Below, in pieces: positions 1 through 9,448 of a DNA stretch of 59,845 nt; position 1 is the stretch's first letter; each line of letters begins with the position of its first letter. The stretch is from CAZAOY01 sp964486925 (GTDB taxonomy: Bacteria; Bacillota; Clostridia; Oscillospirales; Ruminococcaceae). The stretch is from positions 1 to 59,845 of the forward strand of contig CAZAOY010000009.1 in NCBI GenBank assembly GCA_964486925.1, given 5' to 3'. Both the position numbers and the translations under genes were made by a program. Under the pieces are notes generated by a model that saw nothing but the letters and a program-made list of their open reading frames with translations, was not told the origin of the DNA and did no database searches.

Positions 1-1
1 A

Positions 2-67
2 TGGTTAGATGGTAAAGTTAACAAGTGTATGGATGAATATGGCTTTTTGATGTGGTATCAAAATTAA
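2..67 (+). CDS. 3' end of an unrecognised CDS (cut by the window edge)
   Basis: An open frame runs from the first bases to a TAA at 65-67 and encodes about 21 residues ending in MWYQN. It is followed by an intergenic stretch and a terminator-like hairpin at 150-180, as expected for the tail of a rightward gene that starts outside the window. The fragment is too short to assign a family, and it could be chance. Confidence 0.35.
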   Translation, partial: WLDGKVNKCMDEYGFLMWYQN

Positions 68-149
68 ATAAGGATACTTTTTTGAATTACATGAAATTAT
101 ATAAATAAACTTCCCTATTAGTTTTACTGCTTAAATACTAACATAACAT

Positions 150-180
150 AGAGAACACCGTGAATGACACCGTGTTCTCT
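150..180. terminator. Hairpin between convergent genes, probable bidirectional terminator
   Basis: AGAGAACAC at 150-158 pairs with GTGTTCTCT at 172-180, a 9-bp stem. It lies between the rightward gene tail (stop at 67) and the stop codon of the leftward CPBP gene at 202, so it can serve both. A strong U-tract is lacking on the plus strand. Confidence 0.55.
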
Positions 181-201
181 TCCCTTATCCAAACCCTCTC
201 A

Positions 202-1305
202 CTACAACGGCTTAACCGACATAATGCAGGTCACAATATTAATGATTAGCACCAGAATAATTGCCCAGCTTGTAAAGAATATTCCATAGGACAGACGCCG
301 CTCGTTTGGGCTGGCTATTGGTATCACTATCCTTCGCTTTACAAGGGTGTTTATGGTTACTGCTATGCAGAATATGATAAATGTTATTGTTAATAACCCT
401 ATTCCACCTACAATTAGCAGTTTTAACAACTTTTGAATAGGTATCTCCCCTATATTTTGAATCATATCAGGGGTAATTGGATTTTTTATAATATCCATAG
501 CCATAGACTGTACTAACATTATTAAATAAGCATAGCTGTTATTTATAGCATGTAACACAACAGACGATTTTATAGATCCGGTTTTATACCGTAGGTAGCT
601 TAAAACTAATCCTACCATAAAGGTTGGTATAGCTTGTATAAAATTACCGTGGAGTAGAGCAAACAACAAAGAGGAAGCAACCATAGCAAATACAGGCCCG
701 CCATGACGGTTAAATCCGTAGAACAACACCCCTCTAAAGATAAATTCTTCGGTGATAGGTGCTACCACTACAATTAAAAGCATCATAAGGATGTTTCTAA
801 AGACATCTCCGGTCAACCCGGCATCTATGGTGTCCATATATAACCCCGACCTGCCAAGGATCGACTGCGCTATCTGTAGACCGATATTTGTTATAAAGTT
901 ACTCGTAAAGGTAAACGCAAGCCCCACACAGATTAGATTCCAATCAAGCCTACCCCGACGCCTGTTAACCGTGTTGTAATCAAAGCCTATAAACCTTGCA
1001 CAGATAATAAACGGTAGTGTGTTCATTATTAGTGTAACAAAGAAGGACAACGACTGGTAAAGTGCGGGAATGTCCTTATATGGTATTGAATTGTATAAAA
1101 ACGATATAACAAGGTTATAGACCTGTGCTATAACAAAGTAGAGTAGTAGCGATTTTCCACAGTGGTTGTAGGTTCGCCTTGCACGTTTACGTTGTTCCTG
1201 CTCGATAATATAGAGATTATTGTCTAGGTGTGGCGGGCTACCTTGGTAACCCTGATAGCCTTGATTATCTTGGTTATCAGGGTAGTTTTGGTTGTTCTGA
1301 TTCAT
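202..1305 (-). CDS. CPBP family intramembrane metalloprotease (CAAX-like, ABI family)
   Basis: About 367 residues with six to eight hydrophobic segments. It carries the three conserved motifs of the CPBP (Abi/Rce1-like) family: a glutamate pair in EEFIFRG, a histidine in FALLHGN and a second histidine in HAINNS. These residues form the glutamate/histidine metalloprotease centre inside the membrane. A Pro/Asn/Gln/Gly-rich hydrophilic N-terminus of about 40 residues with repeated NQ/GYQ units precedes the first membrane segment. An in-frame GTG at 1317 is possible, but the ATG at 1305 has the better-spaced ribosome site (GAAGGGTGG about 8 bases upstream). The substrate is unknown; relatives process peptides or give bacteriocin self-immunity. 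It lies 231 bases downstream of polC on the same strand and may be transcribed separately. Confidence 0.88.
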   Translation of the reverse strand: MNQNNQNYPDNQDNQGYQGYQGSPPHLDNNLYIIEQEQRKRARRTYNHCGKSLLLYFVIAQVYNLVISFLYNSIPYKDIPALYQSLSFFVTLIMNTLPFIICARFIGFDYNTVNRRRGRLDWNLICVGLAFTFTSNFITNIGLQIAQSILGRSGLYMDTIDAGLTGDVFRNILMMLLIVVVAPITEEFIFRGVLFYGFNRHGGPVFAMVASSLLFALLHGNFIQAIPTFMVGLVLSYLRYKTGSIKSSVVLHAINNSYAYLIMLVQSMAMDIIKNPITPDMIQNIGEIPIQKLLKLLIVGGIGLLTITFIIFCIAVTINTLVKRRIVIPIASPNERRLSYGIFFTSWAIILVLIINIVTCIMSVKPL

Positions 1306-1535
1306 CCTTCTAACCACCCTTCGAGCAACGATACAACGGTTTTAGCAGATATCGCCGCATCCTTTTATTATTATATAAAACTGTCAAAATTACTCCTTTT
1401 ATCTTATACCAATACAACTACAGCTTAAACACGTTAAAACCTATGATTTTTAGGTTAGTGCGTATTTTATTATTAACTGCGGATTAGTATATAACGGGTA
1501 GATCACTCTAAAATACTGTAGAAAACTTAATACAC

Positions 1536-4500
1536 CTACATGTCAAATAACGAAACCTGACTGCTTTGGGGCAGATCCCCTAATGCGCCTAACTCGGATA
1601 GCGTTTCGATTACCGACTTTGAACAGCCAGATCTTGATTGTAACTCGTCGATAGAGATAAAATCCCCCTGCTGTGCGGCATTATATAGGTTAACAGCCGC
1701 CGCTTCTCCTAATCCCTTTAATGCAGAGAACGGCAGACGTATCTTACCGTCCTCAATAGAATACCTCGTAGCGCTTGATCTATACAGGTCAATAGGCAAA
1801 AACTCAAATCCGCGGCATAACATCTCGTTTACAATCATCATCATCTCCATTGTACCCTTCTCTTTTGCAGTCGCGTCGTTACCCTTTGCCTTGACCTCAT
1901 CAATCAGCTTTTTAACAGCTGACCGCCCCTGCATTACCGCCACAGCATCGATATCCTCACCACGCACCGTAAAGTAGGCGCTGTAGAACACAAGCGGATG
2001 GTATATCTTAAAGTAACCTAGCCGAATTGCCGCAATAACGTAAGCCGCGGCATGTGCCTTTGGAAACATGTATTTAATCTTAAAACAGCTGTCAACATAC
2101 CAGTCGGGTACGCCGTGGGATTTAAGCACCTTTACCTGTTCATCGGTCAAAAGCTTTGGTGCAAGCCCCTTTCTGGTAATCTCCATTACCTTAAATGCAA
2201 GCCCCTTCTCAACCCCTTTATAGATAAGGTAGGTCATAATACTATCCCTTGTACCGATTACCTCACTGATGGTACAGGTGCCGTCGGCGATTAAATCTTT
2301 AGCGTTGTTTAACCATACATCCGTACCATGGGATAGACCTGATATCTGTAATAGATCGGCAAAACCCTTTGGCTGTGCGTCGATTAACATCTGCCGTACA
2401 AACGGTGTTCCCATCTCGGGTAAGGCTAGGCTTCCCGTCTGGCTGTCTATCTCCTCGGGGGTGACGTTTAACGCTTTGGTGGAGGTAAACAACGAATAAA
2501 CCTGCGGGTCGTTCATCGGAATAGAGGCTATTTTAATCCCCGACAGATCCTCCATATGCTTATAGAGGGTGGGAACGTCGTGCCCTAGTATATCGAGCTT
2601 TAGGATGGTATCATGTAGCGAGTGGAAGTCAAAGTGGGTGGTGATAACCCCCGATTCGGCGCTGTCTGCGGGGTGTTGTACCGGGGTGAAGTCGTATACG
2701 TCATACTCCTGTGGTACTACAACCATACCTCCCGGGTGTTGCCCGGTGGTACGTTTTACCCCTGTGCAACCGATGGTTAGTCGACTTTCCTCCGCTTTGT
2801 GAACCACCGTCCCCTTAGCCTCTAAATATTTCTTCACAAACCCATAGGCGGTTTTATCTGCTACCGTACCGATAGTGCCCGCCTTGAATACGTGATCCTT
2901 GCCAAACAGCTCCTCGGTGTGGCGGTGTGCCTTGGTCTGGTATTCCCCAGAAAAGTTTAGGTCGATATCGGGTGCTTTATCCCCATCAAATCCCAAAAAG
3001 GTTTCAAACGGTATGTCGTGCCCGTCTTGGTTGTAGGTCGTGCCGCATTTTGGGCAGTCCTTAACCTCAAGGTCAAATCCCGAACCTACCGAGCCATCTT
3101 CGATAAACTCGCTATTCTTACAGTTAGGGCAGACATAGTGGGGCGGCAGAGGGTTTACCTCCGATATCCCCGACATGGTTGCCACAAAGGACGACCCCAC
3201 CGATCCCCTTGACCCTACCAGATACCCGTTCTGCTCCGACTCATACACAAGCTTTTGTGATATCATATAAAGCACCGAAAACCCATGCTTTATAATGGAG
3301 TTTAACTCACGATCCAACCTTTCCTTAACCTGTATCGGAAGCTCCTCTCCGTAGATACTCTTTGCCTTCCCCCATGAGAGATCCTGTAGCTCCTGGTCGC
3401 TCCCCTCAATTGTAGGGGTAAATGTGCCCGGCGGGATAGGGCGGATGTTTTCGTCTATCATATCTGCAATAAGGTTTGTGTTTGTTACCACCACCTCGTA
3501 AGCCTTGTCCTTTCCTAGGTAGGAAAACTCCTCTAACATCTCGTCGGTGGTTCTAAAGTATAACGGCGGTTGCATAGACGCATCGGTGTACTTCATCCCC
3601 GCCATTAATATCTCTCTAAATATACTGTCGCCTTTTTCCAGAAAATGGACATCACAGGTAGCAACAACCGGCTTATTTAGATACTCACCAATCCTTACAA
3701 CCGTTTTGTTGTAATCCCTTATCGCCTGTTCGTTCTCTACAGTGCCGTTTCGGATTAAAAACTCGTTGTTAGCTACAGGTTGAATCTCCAGATAGTCGTA
3801 AAACTCTGCAATCCTGCAAAGATCCCCCCATGATTTCCCCTCTAGTATAGCACGAAAGAGCTCCCCCGCCTCACAGGCAGAGCCGATAATTAGCCCCTCT
3901 CTATTTGCCACAAGATCGGATTTTAGGATTCTAGGACGTCGGTAGTAGCTTTTAAGGTGGGAGTAGGAGATTAAACGGTATAGGTTTTTAAGCCCTACCG
4001 CATTCTTAACCAGTATAATCTGGTGAAAGCTTTTAGCGTTTTTATAGGACTTTTCACTGCTCACAAAGTCGTTTATCATCGACACCCTTGTGATGTTATA
4101 ATCCTCCTTTAGCTTTGTTAACATTTTAATAAAGATAAGTGCTAAAACCTTTGCGTCCTCGTATGCTCTATGGTGATTAAACTCGCCGATACCTAAATGT
4201 TCGGCTACAAGGTTTAGTTTATGTTTTTTTAGCTCGGGATATAACTTTCTGGATAAACCTACCGTATCGATAGAGGTAAACTCTTTATTAATGGAAGAGC
4301 GGGAGAGCGCTGAATTGATAAACCCCATGTCAAACCCTGCGTTGTGTGCTACTAATATGCTGTCACCGCAGAAGTCGCAAAACTGTTTTATCGCCTCATC
4401 CTCAAGGGGAGCGTCCTTCACCATCTCGTATGTAATCCCTGTAAGCTCGGTAATCTTTGCCTTAATCTCCCTTTGTGGGTTTACGAAGGTAGAGAAGGTG

Positions 4501-5924
4501 TCTATAACCTCCCCTGCCTTAATCTTAACCGCACCAATCTCGGTCATCCTCTCGGCGGCACAGCTAAGTCCCGTTGTTTCGGTATCAAACACCACAAAGG
4601 TGTCGTCAAAATCGGTATCCTGCCAACCCACCACTACGCTGCCGTCGTCATTTACAAAGTACCCTTCCACACCGTAGATAACCTTAAACTGCCCGCCACC
4701 CTTGCGGATCTTATCCACCGCATTCATAGCGTCGGGAAATCCTTGAGCTACGCCGTGGTCGGTAATCGCTACCGCCTTGTGACCCCATTCATAGGCGGTG
4801 TTTACTAATATACCAGTCGGGGTTAACGCGTCCATTGCAGACATATGGGTATGAAGATGTAGCTCGACACGTTTTTGCTCCGCTTCGTCCTTGCGGGCAA
4901 CCTTTCGCATAACGCTGATATCGTTAGGGCGGATAGCAATCTCATTGTCGTATCGATCGTAGGATACATCCCCTCGAACTAGGATAACACTACCCTTTAC
5001 AATCTTCTCGTATTTTTTAGCCTTGTCCAGCTCCTCAATAATCTTGATGGAGTTTGAACCTGTATAGTCGGTGAAAAGGATGGTTATAATGACCTTTTTG
5101 CCGTCCTTTGTCACCTTGCTTTCATATGAAAAAACCTCGCCGCAGACCGTTACCTTGCCGTCCATTAGTGACACATCGGATAACGGCTTTGGTGTTTGTG
5201 CAATCTTCCTGCCCTGTATTACCTCATTATCCTTACAGATAATTCCAAAATCTTTAAATACAATCGTTTCAAGCTTTTTCGGGGTAGCCGTTTCACCTGC
5301 CGTTGTACCACTAGAGGATTTAGCACCCGCCGTAGCGGTCTGTTCGATACGCTGTAGCACCGCCTTTTGGTCGATAGGCTTTACCCCCTCCTCTTGGCTT
5401 TCAGAAGGGTTTGGAATCCTTTGGTAGCTATCCTTTAGGTGCTCGTCGGTCACCTGCATAACACCGGTAAATTTTACCGATATATTAAAGGAAAACTCAT
5501 CATATAATAGCCTTGCAATAATCTTGTCAACGTGGTTGTTTGTTAGGATTACCCCACCATTTGCAAGCTCTATTGTAAGGGTCTGGTTCTCAAATTCAGT
5601 CTTACAGTCTTGGAAAAAACCGTTTGCATATGGTGTTTTGCGTTTTAACAAAGCTACAAAGTCGTGAAAGTATTCTGCTGTAAACATATCCGGTGTATAT
5701 TTAGGAAGTATCTCCACCTTTTTAAGCTCTAATGCCGACTGAATTGCCTTTTCACAACCGAATAACACAGCTTTTGAGGCAACACCAATAAGCCTTACAG
5801 CAATGTAAAGCTCACGGTTTTCTTTATCAATCTTTAGGTTTAATACCTCGCCGCCGCTAAGCTGTTCGCTCCCGACGACACCGCTAATGTTCTCTTGAAA
5901 CATTGCAAAAAAGCTATTGTTCAT
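1536..5924 (-). CDS. polC: DNA polymerase III PolC-type alpha subunit (replicative polymerase with 3'-5' exonuclease)
   Basis: A 1462-residue protein, close to the usual length of about 1440 for Gram-positive PolC. Domain order is visible: an N-terminal region and OB fold (about residues 230-340), the first half of a split PHP domain with HLHTHMSAMDA near residue 358, an inserted DnaQ-like exonuclease with VVFDTETTGL near residue 448 and HNAGFDMGF, and then the PHP remainder and polymerase core. The core contains a zinc-ribbon-like C-P-N-C...C-P-K-C segment and the DIDLNFSGEYQ active-site motif (catalytic aspartates). PolC rather than DnaE at this locus is a hallmark of low-GC Gram-positives. 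It is the last gene of the pyrH-to-polC block. No strong terminator was seen in the 231 bases that follow it. Confidence 0.97.
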   Translation of the reverse strand: MNNSFFAMFQENISGVVGSEQLSGGEVLNLKIDKENRELYIAVRLIGVASKAVLFGCEKAIQSALELKKVEILPKYTPDMFTAEYFHDFVALLKRKTPYANGFFQDCKTEFENQTLTIELANGGVILTNNHVDKIIARLLYDEFSFNISVKFTGVMQVTDEHLKDSYQRIPNPSESQEEGVKPIDQKAVLQRIEQTATAGAKSSSGTTAGETATPKKLETIVFKDFGIICKDNEVIQGRKIAQTPKPLSDVSLMDGKVTVCGEVFSYESKVTKDGKKVIITILFTDYTGSNSIKIIEELDKAKKYEKIVKGSVILVRGDVSYDRYDNEIAIRPNDISVMRKVARKDEAEQKRVELHLHTHMSAMDALTPTGILVNTAYEWGHKAVAITDHGVAQGFPDAMNAVDKIRKGGGQFKVIYGVEGYFVNDDGSVVVGWQDTDFDDTFVVFDTETTGLSCAAERMTEIGAVKIKAGEVIDTFSTFVNPQREIKAKITELTGITYEMVKDAPLEDEAIKQFCDFCGDSILVAHNAGFDMGFINSALSRSSINKEFTSIDTVGLSRKLYPELKKHKLNLVAEHLGIGEFNHHRAYEDAKVLALIFIKMLTKLKEDYNITRVSMINDFVSSEKSYKNAKSFHQIILVKNAVGLKNLYRLISYSHLKSYYRRPRILKSDLVANREGLIIGSACEAGELFRAILEGKSWGDLCRIAEFYDYLEIQPVANNEFLIRNGTVENEQAIRDYNKTVVRIGEYLNKPVVATCDVHFLEKGDSIFREILMAGMKYTDASMQPPLYFRTTDEMLEEFSYLGKDKAYEVVVTNTNLIADMIDENIRPIPPGTFTPTIEGSDQELQDLSWGKAKSIYGEELPIQVKERLDRELNSIIKHGFSVLYMISQKLVYESEQNGYLVGSRGSVGSSFVATMSGISEVNPLPPHYVCPNCKNSEFIEDGSVGSGFDLEVKDCPKCGTTYNQDGHDIPFETFLGFDGDKAPDIDLNFSGEYQTKAHRHTEELFGKDHVFKAGTIGTVADKTAYGFVKKYLEAKGTVVHKAEESRLTIGCTGVKRTTGQHPGGMVVVPQEYDVYDFTPVQHPADSAESGVITTHFDFHSLHDTILKLDILGHDVPTLYKHMEDLSGIKIASIPMNDPQVYSLFTSTKALNVTPEEIDSQTGSLALPEMGTPFVRQMLIDAQPKGFADLLQISGLSHGTDVWLNNAKDLIADGTCTISEVIGTRDSIMTYLIYKGVEKGLAFKVMEITRKGLAPKLLTDEQVKVLKSHGVPDWYVDSCFKIKYMFPKAHAAAYVIAAIRLGYFKIYHPLVFYSAYFTVRGEDIDAVAVMQGRSAVKKLIDEVKAKGNDATAKEKGTMEMMMIVNEMLCRGFEFLPIDLYRSSATRYSIEDGKIRLPFSALKGLGEAAAVNLYNAAQQGDFISIDELQSRSGCSKSVIETLSELGALGDLPQSSQVSLFDM

Positions 5925-6089
5925 CTTTGCCTTTCCTTTGACTTGGGTTTTACGTTGGTTTTGTTCGGGTGTCTACCTGTTACCCATTGTAGAGTCGCGC
6001 ATTGCATGTATGGCTTACGTTTTTTATCGGTATAGCCTGACAAACCATTGACAACACATACGCAATAACACAATTATATCGTTACTCCG

Positions 6090-7133
6090 CTACATCCTCT
6101 CAATCTCTTCCATTAGCACCTTTAGTATATCCTGCTCATCAAGCTTCTTGATAACCTTGCCCTTTTTAAAGAGCACCGCCGCACCATCACCGCCTGCAAT
6201 GCCGATATCCGCCGCCGCCGCTTCGCCAGGTCCGTTTACCACACATCCCATTATAGCGACCGTGATGTCCTTTTCAATATTAGACAAAAGCTCCTCTGCT
6301 CTATTTGCAATCTCAATTAGATTAACCCTTGTCCGCCCACAGGTCGGGCAGGAGATAACGTTTACCATAGGACGGCTACTCTTAATCCCCGCCGCCTTTA
6401 GGATGTTATACCCACATTCTACCTCTTTTATAGGGTCATCGGTTAACGATACACGTATGGTATCACCAATCCCGTCAATCAAAAGGCTACCGATACCAAT
6501 CGCAGACTTTATCACCCCAAGCTTATACGTCCCCGCCTCGGTTACCCCAAGGTGGAGTGGGTATTCACAAAGATCGTTAAGCTCCCTATATGCCGCTATC
6601 ATGCAGGCAACGTCAGCGGATTTCATCGAGATAACGGTATCATAAAAGTCGAACCGCTCTAGAATCCTAACATGCCGTAATGCACTCTCTACCATTGCCG
6701 TAGGGGTAACCCCGCCGTGACTGGCTAGTATATCCTTTTCGAGTGAACCCGAGTTTACCCCAATCCTAATAGGAACGCTAGCAGTCCTACATGAGTCCAC
6801 CACCGCTTTAATCCTATCATCATCACCGATATTTCCGGGGTTAATGCGGATTTTATCCACCCCCGCCGCCACACTCTCTACCGCAAGACGGTAGTCAAAG
6901 TGGATGTCCGCCACTAACGGGATTGACACCCTCTCTTTTATCTTTGGTATAAGCGCTACTGCCGCTTTATCGGGTATAGCAACCCGAATAATCTCACACC
7001 CCGCCGCCTGAAGTGCTAGAGCCTGTGAAACATTACCTTCTATATCGTAGGACGGTACACTTAACATAGACTGTACATAAATCCGTCCGTCACCTAGCGT
7101 AATTTTATCGCCAATCTTTACTAATCTTTTCAT
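6090..7133 (-). CDS. ispG: 4-hydroxy-3-methylbut-2-en-1-yl diphosphate synthase (flavodoxin)
   Basis: 347 residues, normal for bacterial IspG. It converts methylerythritol cyclodiphosphate to HMBPP, the penultimate step of the MEP isoprenoid pathway, using a [4Fe-4S] cluster. The cluster ligands are visible in the C-terminal domain: two cysteines in ISCPTCGRT and one in CVVNGPGE, which also carries the conserved glutamate. The N-terminal TIM barrel contains GDKITLGDGR and VADIHFDYRLA. It lies 30 bases downstream of rseP in the same operon-like block. With dxr two genes upstream this gives two MEP-pathway enzymes in one cluster, the standard Clostridia arrangement. Confidence 0.96.
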   Translation of the reverse strand: MKRLVKIGDKITLGDGRIYVQSMLSVPSYDIEGNVSQALALQAAGCEIIRVAIPDKAAVALIPKIKERVSIPLVADIHFDYRLAVESVAAGVDKIRINPGNIGDDDRIKAVVDSCRTASVPIRIGVNSGSLEKDILASHGGVTPTAMVESALRHVRILERFDFYDTVISMKSADVACMIAAYRELNDLCEYPLHLGVTEAGTYKLGVIKSAIGIGSLLIDGIGDTIRVSLTDDPIKEVECGYNILKAAGIKSSRPMVNVISCPTCGRTRVNLIEIANRAEELLSNIEKDITVAIMGCVVNGPGEAAAADIGIAGGDGAAVLFKKGKVIKKLDEQDILKVLMEEIERM

Positions 7134-7163
7134 CTTAATCCTATCTTTTATTATAAGTTTATA

Positions 7164-8177
7164 CTAAAATAATCCTATAACATCCTTAAAGGTGATAACT
7201 ACCATTAACCCAAGTAACAGTACTAAACCTGTAGCGTGGATTACCCCCTCGTATTTAGGGTTTAGCGGTTTTCCTCTGATTAACTCAAATAGTAGGAACA
7301 CAAGCCGCCCGCCGTCTAGTGCAGGAAGTGGGAGCAGGTTAAAGATCCCTACATTTATTGTAAGCAGTGCCGCAAGATAGAGGATTGGATCTAGACCAAT
7401 GCTCATAGCCTGCGATACCACCTGCGATACCCCAACAGGTCCTGAAAGCTCGGTAAACCCAACCTTACCCGAGAGTAGCTGACCTAACGACAGCCAGATA
7501 GAGCGCATTAGCGATACAAAGTTATTCCCCGCATTCTGAAACACCGTAAGGAAGTTTCGTTTTATAGGATCTACCTTAAAGTCGATGTTAAGCTTTCGAT
7601 TATCCCCCTCGCCCTCATAGTCAAAGGTAACCCCATCAAGCTTTACCTTCTCGCCGCTACGGATTACCACCATGTTATATACGCCGTCCTCGTCGTTTAA
7701 CAGCTCCCCGATTAGATCTTTGTCGGTATATATAGTTATCCCGTTTATCTTTTTTATTGTATCCCCCACCATCAGTCCGGTGGTAGCACTTTTAGCATTC
7801 TCGTTAAACCTTCCGATTGTGCTGGATGCGTAGGTGTCCTTAAAGGATGCCATTATTATTAGGATTAAAAAACCTAACACTAGGTTCATTAGCGCTCCCG
7901 CTATTACAACCATTATACGTGAGGACAACGGCTTTTTGCTAAATGCGTTAGGGTCGTTGGATTCCTCATTCTCCCCCTCCATCTGGACATATCCGCCTAT
8001 AGGAAAGAGCCTAATGGAGTAACAGGTTTCATTCTTGTTAAAGGAATATAGCTTTGGCCCCATGCCAAGGGCGAACTCGTGCACCGTTATACCTGACTTC
8101 TTTGCGGCGATAAAGTGCCCTAATTCATGGATGAATATTATTATAGCAAATATTACTATCGTAACTATTATTGTCAT
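7164..8177 (-). CDS. rseP: RIP metalloprotease RseP (site-2 protease with PDZ domain)
   Basis: 337 residues with the site-2 protease zinc motif HELGHF at about residue 17 in the first membrane segment. There are further hydrophobic segments and a single PDZ domain in the middle (about 125-200). The second catalytic motif, LLPLPALDGGR, lies near residue 288 in a C-terminal membrane segment. Such enzymes cut transmembrane anti-sigma factors and cleared signal peptides after a first periplasmic or extracellular cut; the Bacillus homologue is RasP. It sits between dxr and ispG, its usual position in Firmicutes. A short palindromic repeat lies in the 93-bp gap upstream. Confidence 0.95.
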   Translation of the reverse strand: MTIIVTIVIFAIIIFIHELGHFIAAKKSGITVHEFALGMGPKLYSFNKNETCYSIRLFPIGGYVQMEGENEESNDPNAFSKKPLSSRIMVVIAGALMNLVLGFLILIIMASFKDTYASSTIGRFNENAKSATTGLMVGDTIKKINGITIYTDKDLIGELLNDEDGVYNMVVIRSGEKVKLDGVTFDYEGEGDNRKLNIDFKVDPIKRNFLTVFQNAGNNFVSLMRSIWLSLGQLLSGKVGFTELSGPVGVSQVVSQAMSIGLDPILYLAALLTINVGIFNLLPLPALDGGRLVFLLFELIRGKPLNPKYEGVIHATGLVLLLGLMVVITFKDVIGLF

Positions 8178-8210
8178 GGATAGCTTCCTTTCCTCTGGGT
8201 GTTATTAAAC

Positions 8211-8229
8211 GGGCGGATAAAGTCCGCCC
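8211..8229. repeat. REP-like short palindrome
   Basis: GGGCGGA, a 5-base loop, then TCCGCCC, followed by TACG. It lies in the dxr-rseP intergenic region. The same style of GC-rich hairpin ending in CCCTAC occurs at 11351-11370 and, degenerate, at 43865-43900, so it appears to be a dispersed small palindrome rather than a terminator (no T-tract). Confidence 0.5.
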
Positions 8230-8270
8230 TACGTTGGTTATATTATGCAGGTTAGTTATGCGGTGTTGTA

Positions 8271-9437
8271 TTATCTGGGCAGATTTTGTTTAACAAATTC
8301 ACGTGCCTTTTCATCGGCTAGTAGGATGTTTTCTACCGTTAGCTCACCGTCAAACGAAACCTCATTAAACGCCCGCTCCACAAGCGCTCCAATCTCTAAA
8401 AAGGTTATGCTATCCTCTAAAAACAGCCTCACCGCCTCCTCATTAGCGCCGTTTACGATGGTGGGTTTAAATCCTTTCGCCTTTAGTGCTTTTATGCAGA
8501 CTGCAAGACAGGTAAAGGTATCGTAATCGGGTTTTTCAAAGGTAAGGGAGGGGTAATCGGTGATTGATAGCCGCTTGGTAACGCAGTTAACCCTGTTTGG
8601 ATAGGTTAAAGCGTACTGGATAGGTATCTTCATGTCCGGTTCGCCTAGCTGTGCGATAACCGAATAATCGGCAAACTCAACCGCTGAATGTACAATGCTT
8701 TGGCGGTGTACCACCACCTCGATATCATCGGCGGACAAACCAAATAAAAATGCCGCTTCGATAAACTCTAATCCCTTATTCATAAGAGTAGCGCTGTCTA
8801 TGGTAATCTTAGCGCCCATATCCCAGTTTGGATGTTTTAGCGCATCTGCTTTGGTTTTGTTAGCAAGCATATCCTTGGTCATCCCAAAAAAAGGCCCTCC
8901 CGAAGCGGTTAAGATAATCCTTTTTACCGCCGATGTGTCCACCCCTTGCATACAGGAGAAGATGGCGGAATGCTCGCTGTCAACGGGGTAGATGCTAACC
9001 CCTTTATCCCTTGCCGCCTTTATAACAAGCTCCCCGCCTGTTACTATCGTTTCTTTGTTGGCTAACGCTATATCCTTACCAGCCGCAATTGCCGCAAGGG
9101 TCGGCTGTAGACCGATCATACCCACCACCGCATTTAAAACGATGGTGCAGTCATCCTCGGTCGCCGCCTTTAGTAGCCCATCCATACCGCATAAAACGGT
9201 AATATCTTTATCCTTAATAAGCTTACAAAGCTCGCTATAGAGTGTCGTATCATAGACACAGACAAGGTTTGGTTTAAACCTTGCCGCCTGCTTCGCCAGT
9301 AGCTCTATATTTTTATTAGCGGCTAAGGCTGTAACCCGAAATCCATTCTCGGCACACACCTCTAAGGCTTGTGTTCCAATCGACCCGGTGCTACCTAAAA
9401 CCGCTACCCTCTTTATCTCACTTGACGTAAATTCCAA
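8271..9437 (-). CDS. dxr: 1-deoxy-D-xylulose 5-phosphate reductoisomerase
   Basis: 388 residues, typical of Dxr. It catalyses the NADPH-dependent rearrangement and reduction of DXP to methylerythritol 4-phosphate, the committed MEP-pathway step. The N-terminal nucleotide-binding motif is VLGSTGSIGTQALE. Metal and substrate residues are seen in PVDSEHSAIFS, in LTASGGPF and in the segment around MNKGLEFIEA. It begins 11 bases after the cdsA stop, which indicates co-transcription with cdsA and rseP. Nothing about it is atypical. Confidence 0.97.
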   Translation of the reverse strand: MEFTSSEIKRVAVLGSTGSIGTQALEVCAENGFRVTALAANKNIELLAKQAARFKPNLVCVYDTTLYSELCKLIKDKDITVLCGMDGLLKAATEDDCTIVLNAVVGMIGLQPTLAAIAAGKDIALANKETIVTGGELVIKAARDKGVSIYPVDSEHSAIFSCMQGVDTSAVKRIILTASGGPFFGMTKDMLANKTKADALKHPNWDMGAKITIDSATLMNKGLEFIEAAFLFGLSADDIEVVVHRQSIVHSAVEFADYSVIAQLGEPDMKIPIQYALTYPNRVNCVTKRLSITDYPSLTFEKPDYDTFTCLAVCIKALKAKGFKPTIVNGANEEAVRLFLEDSITFLEIGALVERAFNEVSFDGELTVENILLADEKAREFVKQNLPR

Positions 9438-9448
9438 ACTGCACCGCC

